Source: JAMHWF01 sp964371405 (GTDB lineage Bacteria > Pseudomonadota > Gammaproteobacteria > Burkholderiales > Burkholderiaceae_C). From it: 64,000 nt of DNA. The stretch spans positions 62,001 through 126,000 of the forward strand of contig CAYJLV010000005.1 of assembly GCA_964371405.1 (NCBI GenBank). The letters run 5' to 3'. The position numbers were made by a program, and so were the translations under genes. Within the stretch, counting starts at the first letter, position 1; each line of letters starts with the position of its first letter. Positions 34,580 through 48,483 of the stretch are shown here, piece after piece. The notes under the pieces were generated by a model that saw only the letters and a list, made by a program, of their open reading frames with translations, made no database searches and was not told the origin of the DNA.

Positions 34580-34852
34580 GTGAACAAGACTGAACTGATC
34601 GAGCACATCGCCAAGCAGGCGGACATCTCCAAGGCGGCTGCGACACGCGCCCTGGAGGCGATGATCGGCGGCGTGCGCTCGACCTTGAAGAAGAGCGGCA
34701 GCGTCTCGCTGGTCGGCTTCGGCACGTTCTCCGTCAGCAAGCGCGCGGCACGCAGCGGCCGCAACCCGCGCACCGGCGCGGCGATCAAGATCAAGGCCGC
34801 CAAGGTGCCGAAGTTCCGCCCCGGCAAGGCGCTGAAGGACGCGCTCAACTGA
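34580..34852 (+). CDS. HU-family DNA-binding protein
   Basis: 90 residues, the exact HU size, from GTG at 34580 with GAGAGGGGG upstream. MNKTELIEHIAKQADISKAA-type start, the core GSVSLVGFGTFSVSKRAARS and the DNA-grasping arm with GRNPRTGAAIKI are typical of HU beta. It binds and bends DNA without sequence specificity and helps organise the nucleoid. tRNA-Val follows ten bases after its stop, probably on the same transcript. Confidence 0.95.
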   Translation: MNKTELIEHIAKQADISKAAATRALEAMIGGVRSTLKKSGSVSLVGFGTFSVSKRAARSGRNPRTGAAIKIKAAKVPKFRPGKALKDALN

Positions 34853-34862
34853 AACGCATCCC

Positions 34863-34938
34863 GGGTGCTTAGCTCAGTCGGTAGAGCGGCGCCCTTACAA
34901 GGCGTAGGTCGGCGGTTCGAGACCGTCAGCACCCACCA
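34863..34938 (+). tRNA. tRNA-Val (anticodon UAC)
   Basis: Full cloverleaf of 76 bases with encoded CCA. Acceptor GGGTGCT pairs with AGCACCC; D stem GCTC/GAGC; anticodon stem GCGCC/GGCGT around loop CTTACAA, giving TAC; T arm with GGTTCGAGACC. It reads GUA-type valine codons. Confidence 0.97.
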
Positions 34939-34997
34939 CCGGGATCGCAGCCAGCCGCGACGGCGCGTCCACTAGAATCGCCACCCGGCGAGCACCA

Positions 34998-35030
34998 CGA
35001 AGGCGAACCCCGGTTCGCCTTCGGCGCTTT
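34998..35030 (+). terminator. hairpin terminator after HU and tRNA-Val
   Basis: 34998-35009 is the reverse complement of 35012-35023 (12 bp with a very tight loop), followed by GCGCTTTT. It lies between tRNA-Val and the PpiD-like gene and would end the HU/tRNA transcript; the T tract is short. Confidence 0.6.
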
Positions 35031-35064
35031 TGCGCCGCGCCGCATCATTGCGAGGCTTCCCACG

Positions 35065-36987
35065 ATGTTCGATTTTGTCCGCAAGCACACCCGGTTGCTG
35101 CAGTTCGTGCTGGTGTTGCTGATCTTCCCGTCGTTCGTCTTCTTCGGTATCCAGGGCTACGACCGCTACGGCGAAGGGCAGCAGGTGCCGGTCGCGACGG
35201 TGGCCGGGCGCGACATCGCGCAGGCCGAGCTCGATGCGGCGCATCGCAACCAGATCGAGCGCATGCGTCGCCAGATGCCCGGCGTCGACGCAGCGATGTT
35301 CGACACGCCCGAGATGAGGCGCCAGACGCTCGATGCGCTGGTGCGCGAGCGCGTGATGTTCGCCGCTGCCGACAAGCTCCACCTCATGACGACGGACGAT
35401 CGGCTGCAGCGCGTGTTCCAGAACGACCCGCAGCTCGCCTTCCTGCGCAACCCCGACGGCAGCGTCAACAAGGAGCTGCTGATGGCGCAGGGCATGACGT
35501 CGGAGCAGTTCGCCGCGCGGCTGCGCCAGGATCTCTCGCTGCAGCAGGTGATGGCCGGCATCGAGCGCAGCGCGATCGCGCCGGCGACGGTGACGGCTTC
35601 CGCGCTCGATGCGCTGTTCCAGCAGCGCGAGGTGCAGATCCAGCGCTTCGACGTGAAGAGCCAGCTCGACAACGTGGCGGTGGCCGATGCCGACATCCAG
35701 GCCTGGTACGACGACCCCGCGCACGCCGGGCAGTTCGAGTCTCCCGAGCAGGCGCGCATCGAATACGCCGTGCTCGACCTCGAGACGCTGACCAAGGGCC
35801 TGACGGTGCCCGAGGACGAACTGCGCAAGTACTACGCCGAGAACGAGGCGCGCTACGCCGCGCCCGAGGAGCGGCGCGCGAGCCACATCCTCGTCAAGGC
35901 CGACAAGGGTGCGCCGGCCGACGAGCGCGCCAAGGCGAAGGCCAAGGCCGAGTCGCTGCTGGCCGACGCGAAGAAGTCCCCGGCCGCGTTCGCCGAACTC
36001 GCACGCAAGCATTCCGACGACCCGGGCTCGGCCGCGCAGGGCGGCGACCTCGGCTGGTTCGGCCGCGGCGCGATGGTCAAGCCGTTCGAGGACGCTGCCT
36101 TCGCGCTCGCGCCCGGTCAGACCAGCGGTGTCGTCGAGTCCGACTTCGGCTACCACGTCATCGCCGCGACCGGCAAGCGCGGCGGCGAGAAGAAGCCGTT
36201 CGACGCCGTGCGCGCCGAGATCGAGGCCGAGGCGAAGAAGCAGCTCGCGCAGAAGCTCTACGCCGAGGCGGCCGAGCAGTTCACCAACACCGTCTTCGAG
36301 CAGTCCGACAGCCTGCAGCCTGCGGCCGAGAAGCTGAAGCTCGAAATCCGCAGCGCAACGGTGCAGCGGCAGCCGGCGCCGGATGCGACCGGCGCGCTGG
36401 CGAACCGGCGCTTCCTCGACGCGCTGTTCGGCACCGAGGTGCTGCGCAACAAGCGCAACACGGAAGCCGTCGAGGTCGGCGCGAACCAGCTCGCCTCGGG
36501 CCGTGTCGTCGAATACGCGCCGGCGCGGCGCCGCCCGATCGACGAGGTGAAGGCGCAAGTGCGCGACGCGGTGCGCAACGCCAAGGCCGCCGAACTCGCG
36601 CGCAAGGCCGGCGAGGCGCGCCTGGCCGAAGGGCGCAGCGATGGCAAGCCGCTGCCCGGCGCGCCGGTCCGGGTGTCGCGCGCGCAGCCGCGCGACTTGC
36701 CGCGCGAAGTGCTCGACGCCGTGCTGCAGGCCGACGCAGCCAAGCTGCCGGCGTGGCTCGGCGTCGATCTCGGCGCGCAGGGCTACGCCGTCGCGCGCGT
36801 CATCGCCGTCGCGGGGCGCGACCCGGTCGCCGCCGACGCGAAGCAGGGCCAGGCGCAATACGCCGGCGTCTGGGCGGCTGCCGAATCGCAGGCCTACTAC
36901 GAGGCGCTGAAAAAGCGCTTCAAGGTCGAGGTGCAGGAGCCGGCAGCGGCTGCTGCGGACAGCGCCGCGTCGGGCGCGTCGCGCTGA
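35065..36987 (+). CDS. ppiD: PpiD-like membrane-anchored peptidylprolyl isomerase
   Basis: 640 residues. One N-terminal membrane anchor (LLQFVLVLLIFPSFVFFGIQ), a SurA-N-like chaperone region (about 40-230), a parvulin domain at about 270-375 (RRASHILVKADKGAP, SDDPGSAAQGGDLGWFGRGA, GYHVIAATG) and a C-terminal chaperone-like region. This is the layout of PpiD, a periplasm-facing foldase that meets proteins leaving the Sec translocon. Alone in its transcription unit between two tRNA genes. Confidence 0.93.
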   Translation: MFDFVRKHTRLLQFVLVLLIFPSFVFFGIQGYDRYGEGQQVPVATVAGRDIAQAELDAAHRNQIERMRRQMPGVDAAMFDTPEMRRQTLDALVRERVMFAAADKLHLMTTDDRLQRVFQNDPQLAFLRNPDGSVNKELLMAQGMTSEQFAARLRQDLSLQQVMAGIERSAIAPATVTASALDALFQQREVQIQRFDVKSQLDNVAVADADIQAWYDDPAHAGQFESPEQARIEYAVLDLETLTKGLTVPEDELRKYYAENEARYAAPEERRASHILVKADKGAPADERAKAKAKAESLLADAKKSPAAFAELARKHSDDPGSAAQGGDLGWFGRGAMVKPFEDAAFALAPGQTSGVVESDFGYHVIAATGKRGGEKKPFDAVRAEIEAEAKKQLAQKLYAEAAEQFTNTVFEQSDSLQPAAEKLKLEIRSATVQRQPAPDATGALANRRFLDALFGTEVLRNKRNTEAVEVGANQLASGRVVEYAPARRRPIDEVKAQVRDAVRNAKAAELARKAGEARLAEGRSDGKPLPGAPVRVSRAQPRDLPREVLDAVLQADAAKLPAWLGVDLGAQGYAVARVIAVAGRDPVAADAKQGQAQYAGVWAAAESQAYYEALKKRFKVEVQEPAAAAADSAASGASR

Positions 36988-37063
36988 AGTTCGCAACGCC
37001 TGAGCGGCCTTCGCGCCTCGTGCGCGGGGCCGCACGCGCGGCGGGCGCGAGAGGGCCTTCCGC

Positions 37064-37069
37064 TATACT
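37064..37069 (+). promoter_or_regulatory. -10 box of the tRNA-His gene
   Basis: TATACT lies 13 bases before the tRNA 5' end, the usual distance for a tRNA promoter. No convincing -35 box is visible at the matching position. Confidence 0.5.
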
Positions 37070-37081
37070 TTCGCCCTCTGC

Positions 37082-37158
37082 GGTGGCTGTAGCTCAGTTG
37101 GTAGAGTCCCAGATTGTGATTCTGGTCGTCGTGGGTTCGAGTCCCATCAGCCACCCCA
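37082..37158 (+). tRNA. tRNA-His (anticodon GUG)
   Basis: 77 bases including G(-1), which pairs with C73, and encoded CCA. Acceptor GTGGCTG pairs with CAGCCAC; anticodon stem CCAGA/TCTGG encloses TTGTGAT, anticodon GTG; T arm GTGGGTTCGAGTCCCAT. The extra 5' G opposite C73 is specific to histidine tRNA. The restriction-modification operon begins 55 bases downstream. Confidence 0.97.
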
Positions 37159-37173
37159 ACGAATCCGGAACGA

Positions 37174-37199
37174 GCCGGGCCAAATGGCCCGGCTTTTTT
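37174..37199 (+). terminator. rho-independent terminator of tRNA-His
   Basis: Eight-base stem GCCGGGCC (37174-37181) and GGCCCGGC (37186-37193), loop AAAT, followed by six T residues (37194-37199). It separates the tRNA from hsdM, whose start lies 15 bases further on. Confidence 0.88.
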
Positions 37200-37213
37200 G
37201 TTTGTCGCACGCC

Positions 37214-38801
<1,588 letters not shown>

Positions 38802-38812
<11 letters not shown>

Positions 38813-40025
38813 TTGGCGCGACTGCGCCTTAGGCGACTTCGTTCGGCTGCAACGAGGGCATGACCTCACGGCAAGCGAACAGCGCCCGGGGCTTGTTCCT
38901 GTGATGGGTTCCGCAGGGCCGAATGGAACGCACTCGGAAGCGCGGGCGAAGGGGCCGGGCGTTGTTGTCGGACGAAGCGGCGCATCCATCGGGCGCGTCC
39001 ACTTCTCTGCCGTTGACTACTGGCCGCACAACACTTGCTTGTATGTCACCGATTTCCTCGGTAACCACCCGCGCTTCGCGTACTACCTTCTTCAAACACT
39101 CGATTTGGCCGGCTACAACTCTGGAAGCGCGCAGCCATCGCTGAATAGAAACTACATCTACGGCATGAAGGTCCGGGCTCCGAGCCGCGCCGAACAAGAC
39201 CGAATCGTCGAAGTGCTGCAGGCGATCGACGACCGCATCGACCTCCTGCGCCAAACCAACGCCACCCTCGAATCCATCGCCCAAGCCCTGTTCAAGAGCT
39301 GGTTCATCGACTTCGACCCGGTGCGCGCTTTAGGCCAGGGCCGCGAGCCCGAAGGCATGGACGCCGCCACGGCCGCGCTGTTTCCCGCCGAGTTCGAGGA
39401 ATCGACACTCGGATTGATGCCGAAGGGGTGGAGAGCGGGGACGTTCGGCGACCTGGCCGTGCTGGCAAAGGGGTCGGTCAACCCGATGAACGCACCCCAC
39501 GCCAGCTTCGAGCACTACAGCCTGCCTGCCTTCGACGCTGATCAGCTACCGGTCTTAGAACTCGGCGAGGCCATCAAGAGCAACAAGACCCGGGTGCCAG
39601 CGGGCGCCGTGTTGCAGTCCAAACTGAACCCGCGCATCCCACGTGTTTGGTTTCCTGCGCGAGTAGGCGACGGAGCAGTTTGCTCGACAGAGTTTCTGCC
39701 ATGGGTCGCCAATCGAGCCGCAAGCGCGGAAGTCATCTACTGCACGCTGACGAGCGCCGCGTTCGCGGCTTCTGTCCGCACGCTCGTTACCGGCACGTCC
39801 AACAGCCATCAGCGCGTTAAGGCTGACCAAGTGGCTGGCCTTGCGTTGGCATTGGCTCCGAGCGCTGCTTACGACTCGTTCACCCGTGTCGCAAGACCGT
39901 TGCTTGCGAAGGTCGGCGAGAACCGATGGGCGGCCAAGAACTTGACCGCGCTCCGCGACACGCTGCTTCCCCGCCTCATCTCCGGCAAGCTCCGCCTCCC
40001 CGAAGCCCGCGAGCTCGTGGCATGA
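38802..40025 (+). CDS. hsdS: type I restriction-modification specificity subunit
   Basis: 407 residues. Two target-recognition domains alternate with conserved coils: the first central repeat is RIVEVLQAIDDRIDLLRQTN then LESIAQALFKSWFIDFDPVR (about 130-175), the second ends LTALRDTLLPRLISGKLRLP. Both target domains are visibly less GC-rich than the flanks, as expected for swapped modules. It chooses the DNA target for HsdM and HsdR. Starts inside the hsdM end. Confidence 0.94.
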
Positions 40026-40026
40026 C

Positions 40027-40656
40027 ATGAATCCCGACGTCCCGCCGCTACCGCAGGGCGTTGACGCGCAGCCCTCGGCGCAGCAGCGAGCCGTCCGCAC
40101 GCATCGGCGGCTGTCGAGCTTCGCGCATCGGCTGGAGCAAGGCATCGCGCGGCCCGGCGAGTTGACTTGCATCTTCATGCAGGACGGCGGCGCCGATCCC
40201 GACCAGGCCTGCTTCGCCCGCATGGCCCGGCAGGCGGTGTGGCGCAAGTACGCATCGGCGGGTCGGCTCGGCGTCGTTCGCTGTCTCGATACCTACGAGC
40301 AGGCCGTCCAGTCGTCGTCCTCGGCTGTCGATCCGGATCGGGCCCGCGCGATCGTTCACACGCTCCTCGGTGGCCGCTGGGTGCGTCTTGCGCAGCATGC
40401 GACGCGCAGGCGCTGCGCAGACACCGACCTCTTCGCTTGCCCGGAAAGCTATCTGTACCTCACGCCCTGGATCTTCCAGTGCCCGGATCTGCGCTATCGC
40501 GTCCACGAGGCGACCTGGTCGCGCCTGCGCTTGGTGCTGGCCTGCTGGGCGCACTATGCGGAGCACGGCATCACACCCGCATCGATGGGATTCGGGCTCG
40601 ACGCCTTTCCTCTCGGCCCCGATCTGCGCCCCGACATCGCCGGCCCGCCGGTCTGA
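40027..40656 (+). CDS. unrecognised protein within the restriction-modification operon
   Basis: 209 residues starting one base after hsdS stops, so it must be translated from the same message. I recognise no family. The N-terminal third is basic (QRAVRTHRRLSSFAHRLEQG), there are six scattered Cys (for example CIFMQDGG, QACFAR, RRCADTDLFAC) and a Trp/Tyr-rich middle (YLYLTPWIFQC). No signal peptide or membrane segment is seen. Its fixed place between hsdS and the toxin-antitoxin pair suggests a role in the system, such as regulation, but that is inference only. Confidence 0.7.
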   Translation: MNPDVPPLPQGVDAQPSAQQRAVRTHRRLSSFAHRLEQGIARPGELTCIFMQDGGADPDQACFARMARQAVWRKYASAGRLGVVRCLDTYEQAVQSSSSAVDPDRARAIVHTLLGGRWVRLAQHATRRRCADTDLFACPESYLYLTPWIFQCPDLRYRVHEATWSRLRLVLACWAHYAEHGITPASMGFGLDAFPLGPDLRPDIAGPPV

Positions 40657-40699
40657 GCGTCGCCTTGCCAATCTTTGCCAAGGCGGCTAATCTGCCGCC

Positions 40700-40993
40700 A
40701 TGAGCACGATGAACATTTCGCTGCCCGACGAGCTGAAGGCCTTCGTCGACGAGCAGGTCGCCGGTCGCGGCTACACCAGCAGCAGCGAGTACCTGCGCGC
40801 ATTGATCCGCCGCGAAAAGGAGCAAGAGCAGCTGCGTCAGCTGCTGCTCGAAGGCGCCGCATCGCCGATCGTCGGCGAGGCCGACGCGGCCTACTTCGAG
40901 GGCCTGCGCGAACGTGTGCGCCGGCGCGCAGCTGCAAAGGGTGCTGCACCGGCTGCTGCCAACGCGCGGCGCCGGCAATCCAGCGGAGCCTGA
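40700..40993 (+). CDS. parD: ParD-type antitoxin
   Basis: 97 residues. The N-terminus MSTMNISLPDELKAFVDEQV, then TSSSEYLRALIRR, is a ribbon-helix-helix DNA-binding domain of the ParD/CopG type; the C-terminal half (EKEQEQLRQLLLEGAASPIV onward) is the toxin-binding segment, ending in a basic Ala-rich tail. It should neutralise the ParE-like product encoded five bases later and repress the pair's own transcription. It lies in the middle of the hsd operon. Confidence 0.9.
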   Translation: MSTMNISLPDELKAFVDEQVAGRGYTSSSEYLRALIRREKEQEQLRQLLLEGAASPIVGEADAAYFEGLRERVRRRAAAKGAAPAAANARRRQSSGA

Positions 40994-40998
40994 GCCGC

Positions 40999-41336
40999 GT
41001 GGCTTCGGCGTCCGCGCGGCTCGTCATCCGCGCAGCGGCACGAGCCGACGTCGAGGCTGTGGCGGACTGGTATGCCGACGAGGGCGGCGAGGCACTGGGC
41101 CTGCGGTTCCTTGCCGAGCTGGACGCTGCCTGCCAGCGGATCGCACGGCAACCCGGCATCGGTTCGCCGCGGTGGGGTGAGGCATTGAACATGCCCGATC
41201 TGCGCGTCTGGCCGCTCGCGCATTTCCCGTACCAGGTCTTCTACCTTCAGCGAGCGCCGCACGTCGAAATCTGGCGTGTCTTGCATGGCGCGCGCGACGT
41301 GCCGGGCGCATTGACCCAGCCGGAAGGTGACGGGCC

Positions 41337-41340
<4 letters not shown>
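40999..41340 (+). CDS. parE: ParE/RelE-superfamily toxin
   Basis: 113 residues from GTG at 40999, five bases after parD. LVIRAAARADVEAVADWYAD, FLAELDAACQRIARQPGIGS, RVWPLAHFPYQVFYLQ and IWRVLHGARDV are the ordered motifs of ParE-type toxins, which in studied cases poison DNA gyrase. The start is inferred from spacing; no ATG is available. The stop overlaps the hsdR start by four bases, so hsdR translation is coupled to toxin translation. Confidence 0.9.
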
Positions 41341-44558
<3,218 letters not shown>

Positions 44559-44650
44559 CGGCGCTCGTCAGCGCAATGTTGAATGTAGAGATGACCTGCC
44601 GTCCGCATCGATGCTACCGTTGTGCTTGCGGACGATCCGGGAAGCTGATC

Positions 44651-44755
44651 ATGGAAGCAGCGATCCGCAGGATGGGCAACTCGCAGGGCGTGCTGATGCC
44701 GAAGGCCATCCTGCGCCAAGGGGTGTCTGGTAGGCAATACCGTCGAGCCTCCTGA
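44651..44755 (+). pseudogene. MazE/AbrB-type antitoxin fragment
   Basis: ATG at 44651 begins MEAAIRRMGNSQGVLMPKAI, the swapped-hairpin DNA-binding start common to MazE-like antitoxins. After LRQ (about 44720) the similarity stops and an unrelated tail ends at 44755. No toxin gene follows; the P-type ATPase starts 41 bases later. A remnant of a second toxin-antitoxin system cut by rearrangement at the edge of the hsd island. Confidence 0.55.
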
Positions 44756-44796
44756 GGTCCAGCAGCTTGCGACGGCGCGGGAATAAGGAGAGCGCC

Positions 44797-47076
44797 ATGC
44801 AGCCCGGTCGCGGAACGACCCACGAGCATCATCGACACGGACACCATGACCAGCATGTGATGCCCGACGACACCGTGATGGACGGTGCCCATCATGAACA
44901 CGGCCGCCACGCGCAGGCCCCGGCCGCGGGCAAGGCGGCACCGCAAGGCGACCCGAAGCAGGCCGAGTACACCTGCCCGATGCACCCCGAGGTGCGCCAG
45001 ATCGGCCCGGGCAACTGCCCGAAGTGCGGCATGGCGCTGGAGCCGGTGCTCGTGACCGCCAATCAGGGCGAAAGCCCCGAGTTGCGCGACATGACGCGGC
45101 GCTTCTGGATCGGCACCGCGCTCACGGTGCCGGTCTTCGCGCTGGAGATGGGCGGCCACCTGACGAACCTGAGCCACTTGCTGAGCCAGCAGCAGTCGAA
45201 CTGGATTCAGCTCCTGTTCGGCACGCCGGTGGTGCTCTGGGCCGGCTGGCCGTTCTTCGTGCGCGCCGTGGCGTCGGTGAAGAACCGCAGCCTGAACATG
45301 TTCTCGCTCATCGCGCTGGGCACCGGCGCGGCCTGGACCTACAGCATGGTCGGCACCATCGCACCCGGCTTGTTCCCGGCCGAGCTGCGGCTGGCGGACG
45401 GCGCGGTGCCGATCTACTTCGAGGCCGCGGCCGTCATCACCGTGCTGGTGCTGCTGGGCCAGGTGCTGGAGCTGCGCGCGCGAGAGAAGACCTCGGGCGC
45501 GATCAAGGCGCTGCTCGGGCTGGCGCCGAAGACGGCCGTCATGGTGAGAGCCGACGGCAGCGACGAAACGGTGCAGGTCGACAGCATCCAGGTCGGCGCG
45601 CTGCTGCGCGTGCGGCCCGGCGAGAAGATCCCGGTCGACGGCGTGCTGACCGAAGGCAAGGGCAACGTCGACGAGGCCATGGTCACCGGCGAGCCTATCC
45701 CGGTCGCCAAGGCCATCGGCTCCACGGTGACGGCCGGCACCCTCAATCAGACCGGCGGCTTCGTGATGCGCGCCGAGAAAGTCGGCGCCGACACCTTGCT
45801 CTCGCAGATCGTCCACATGGTGGCGGCCGCGCAGCGCAGCCGCGCGCCGATTCAGCGCATGGCCGACCAGGTCGCCGGCTGGTTCGTGCCGGTCGTCATC
45901 CTGATCGCGGCGCTGACGTTCGTGGCCTGGCTGCTATGGGGCCCGTCGCCGGCCTTCAGCTACGCCCTCATCGCGGCGGTCGCCGTGCTCATCATCGCGT
46001 GCCCGTGTGCGCTCGGCCTGGCGACGCCGATGTCGATCATGGTCGGTGTCGGCAAGGGCGCGCAGCATGGCGTGCTGATCCGCGATGCCGAGGCACTCGA
46101 GAAGATGGAGAAGGTCGACACGCTGGTGGTCGACAAGACCGGCACGCTGACCGAAGGGCGGCCGAAGGTGGTGCACATCGAAGCCGCCGGCGGCAACAGC
46201 CGCGAAGACCTGCTGCGCAAGCTCGCCAGCGTGGAGCGGGCCAGCGAGCACCCGCTGGCGCTGGCCATCGTGCACGATGCGCTCGAGCGCAAGCTCAGCC
46301 TGTCTGCGGTGACGGACTTCGATTCACCGCTCGGCAAGGGGGTGCTGGGCACGGTCGATGGCACGCACGTCGTCTCGGGCAGCGCCAGGTTCCTGGCCGA
46401 ACACGGCGTGGACGCCGTCAACCTGCAGCCGGCGGCCGAGCAGCAGCGCGCGTTGGCCGCCACCGTCATCTTCGTCGCCATCGGCGGCAAGCTGGCGGGC
46501 TTCGCGGCGATCGCCGATCCCATCAAGGCGACGACGCCGCAGGCGCTGCAGGCGCTGCGCGCGGCCGGCATTCGCATCGTGATGCTGACCGGCGACGGCA
46601 AGACGACGGCCGAAGCGGTGGGCCGGCAACTCGGCATCGACGAGGTCGTGGCCGAGGTGTTCCCCGAAGACAAGGTCGCCGTCGTCCAGCGCTTGATGAA
46701 CGAGGGACGGGTCGTGGCCATGGCGGGCGACGGCGTCAACGACTCGCCGGCGCTGGCCGCCGCCACCGTGGGCATCGCGATGGGCACCGGCACCGACGTG
46801 GCGATGGAGAGCTCAGGCGTGACGCTGCTCAAGGGCGACCTGATGGGCATCGTTCGCGCAAGGACGCTGTCGCACGCGGTCATGCGCAACATCCGCCAGA
46901 ACCTGTTTCTCTCGTTCGCCTACAACGTTGCCGGCATCCCGCTCGCGGCCGGCGTGCTCTACCCCTTCTTCGGCCTGCTGCTGTCGCCGGTGGTTGCCGC
47001 TGCCGCGATGGCGCTGTCGTCGGTCAGCGTGATCGGCAACGCACTGCGGCTGCGAGCGGCGAAGGTCGAGCAGTAG
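44797..47076 (+). CDS. copper-type P1B ATPase
   Basis: 759 residues from ATG at 44797 with AAGGAG seven bases before. The N-terminus is extremely His-rich (THEHHRHGHHDQH and more), followed by a heavy-metal-binding domain YTCPMHPEVRQIGPGNCPKC (about 57-76) instead of a CxxC ferredoxin-like domain. Membrane motif CPC (402-404), phosphorylated Asp446 in DKTGTLTEG, the SEHPLA motif and GDGVNDSPAL are intact. These features match CopA/CopB-like exporters for copper or silver. It stands alone, without copper sensor or chaperone genes. Confidence 0.94.
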   Translation: MQPGRGTTHEHHRHGHHDQHVMPDDTVMDGAHHEHGRHAQAPAAGKAAPQGDPKQAEYTCPMHPEVRQIGPGNCPKCGMALEPVLVTANQGESPELRDMTRRFWIGTALTVPVFALEMGGHLTNLSHLLSQQQSNWIQLLFGTPVVLWAGWPFFVRAVASVKNRSLNMFSLIALGTGAAWTYSMVGTIAPGLFPAELRLADGAVPIYFEAAAVITVLVLLGQVLELRAREKTSGAIKALLGLAPKTAVMVRADGSDETVQVDSIQVGALLRVRPGEKIPVDGVLTEGKGNVDEAMVTGEPIPVAKAIGSTVTAGTLNQTGGFVMRAEKVGADTLLSQIVHMVAAAQRSRAPIQRMADQVAGWFVPVVILIAALTFVAWLLWGPSPAFSYALIAAVAVLIIACPCALGLATPMSIMVGVGKGAQHGVLIRDAEALEKMEKVDTLVVDKTGTLTEGRPKVVHIEAAGGNSREDLLRKLASVERASEHPLALAIVHDALERKLSLSAVTDFDSPLGKGVLGTVDGTHVVSGSARFLAEHGVDAVNLQPAAEQQRALAATVIFVAIGGKLAGFAAIADPIKATTPQALQALRAAGIRIVMLTGDGKTTAEAVGRQLGIDEVVAEVFPEDKVAVVQRLMNEGRVVAMAGDGVNDSPALAAATVGIAMGTGTDVAMESSGVTLLKGDLMGIVRARTLSHAVMRNIRQNLFLSFAYNVAGIPLAAGVLYPFFGLLLSPVVAAAAMALSSVSVIGNALRLRAAKVEQ

Positions 47077-47116
47077 CCCGTGGCGTTCTTGCTCTCATGC
47101 CGAATGCCCGGCGCGG

Positions 47117-48085
47117 TCACGCGCGGCCGCTGTCGTCGAGCAGTCTGGGCCGCCCCGGCACTCCGATCTGACACTCCAGGCTGCGGTCCCAATGCCCGAG
47201 GTCGGCCGCAGCGCGATAGGTCGTCTGCAGGAAGCTCAGCAACGAGGCATCCGGGTTCGACGCGCTCCTGACGACTTCATACGGAAGCAGCCACTCGCCG
47301 AGTTCCGTGGACCAGAAAGCACCGGCCGGCTCGACGGTTGCTGCGGCAAATCCGTCGGGCGCGGGATACGCGTACGAGTAGAACGCCGCATGGGGATAGG
47401 CCGCGCTGCCCGGCCAGAAGCCGGCGCTGCTCACCTCGTGCGAATACGCCTCGCGCGTGACGGCATCGGGCAGGCCGGGCACGCCTCCGGGGTGCCGTGG
47501 GGCCGGCCGTCCCGAGTAGCGGGTCACGGCCAGGTCGAAGCTGCCCCAGAAGAAGTGAACCGGGCTGCACTTGCCGAGGAAGCACGTCCGAAACTGCTGG
47601 AACACCCGGTCGGCATGCATCAGCGCGAGCCAGAACCGATGCACCGCGGGCGGATCGTACGAGGCGTGGACCTCGTCCTCCGCAAAGCGGATCGGCTGCG
47701 GGATCTCGTTGGGCATGGTGTGGATCCCGACCTCGATACCGGCGGCGCGAAGTTCGGCCATCACGCGGCGGTAGAACGCCGCGACGGACATCGGCTCGAG
47801 CGCGAACCCGCGGATCGGCCCGTCGGACACGATCACGGCGAGGCGATGGTCGACGAAGTCGAAGTCGATCTCGAGCATGCGCGAGCCCAGATGCACCGTG
47901 GAGGTTCGCAGGCCTCGCGGATGAACGTACAGCGGCACATGCCACTGGTGGTTGAGCCAGGGCGTCAGCGCGAGCCGCACCTTCCCGACCACCTGCGTCC
48001 ACAAGTGAAGCGTGTTCAGGGTGTCGCGCCAGTCCTCGTAGTGCAACGCCGGCCAAGGTGCGTGCTCGACTCGAATACCCTTCAT
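47117..48085 (-). CDS. DUF5996-family protein
   Basis: 322 residues from ATG at 48085 with GGAGGTCGCG before it; the longer frame is not supported. WPALHYEDWRDTLNTLHLWT, LALTPWLNHQWHVPLYV and IDFDFVDHRLAVIVSDG are, as far as I remember, the defining stretches of DUF5996. The protein is soluble, Trp/His/Tyr-rich and of unknown biochemical function. It converges on the P-type ATPase with 40 bases between stops. Confidence 0.8.
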   Translation of the reverse strand: MKGIRVEHAPWPALHYEDWRDTLNTLHLWTQVVGKVRLALTPWLNHQWHVPLYVHPRGLRTSTVHLGSRMLEIDFDFVDHRLAVIVSDGPIRGFALEPMSVAAFYRRVMAELRAAGIEVGIHTMPNEIPQPIRFAEDEVHASYDPPAVHRFWLALMHADRVFQQFRTCFLGKCSPVHFFWGSFDLAVTRYSGRPAPRHPGGVPGLPDAVTREAYSHEVSSAGFWPGSAAYPHAAFYSYAYPAPDGFAAATVEPAGAFWSTELGEWLLPYEVVRSASNPDASLLSFLQTTYRAAADLGHWDRSLECQIGVPGRPRLLDDSGRA

Positions 48086-48483
48086 CGCGACCTCCTGCTT
48101 CACCGCGTGCACGTGGACCAGTGTGCTCTGCTGCCGGTGGCGCGGCAAGCAACGGTCCTTTCACCGAGCTGCGGCTGGCGATGGTGGGCTGCGGCACCAC
48201 GTCGCTGAAGGCGATCACCGCCCAGGCGCTCATCGACACGCGCCGGGGGTAGACGTCGTCACGGGGTCTGGCGGCCCCTTGGAGTTGTCACGCTGACAGA
48301 ACCGGAGACAGCGGGTCACTCGGCGCACGACCAAGAGCCGAAGCTGTCCTGTGTCCAGCGCACGCCGGCGCGGCATCCCGGCCTGTCGGGCGTGCGCGCG
48401 CAGGCCGATGCGCACCCGCATTCGCCGGCACCGCGGCGCATCTTGACCGACACTCGCGTCTACGACTGTTGCAGTCGCGTGCC
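48086..48483. other. 398-base gap without a convincing gene
   Basis: The region between the DUF5996 gene and the DedA fusion. A short plus-strand open stretch ending at 48252 reads LRLAMVGCGTTSLKAITAQA and looks protein-like, but it has no start, no clear family and no extension, so it may be a gene fragment. The rest holds nothing I recognise. Confidence 0.4.
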
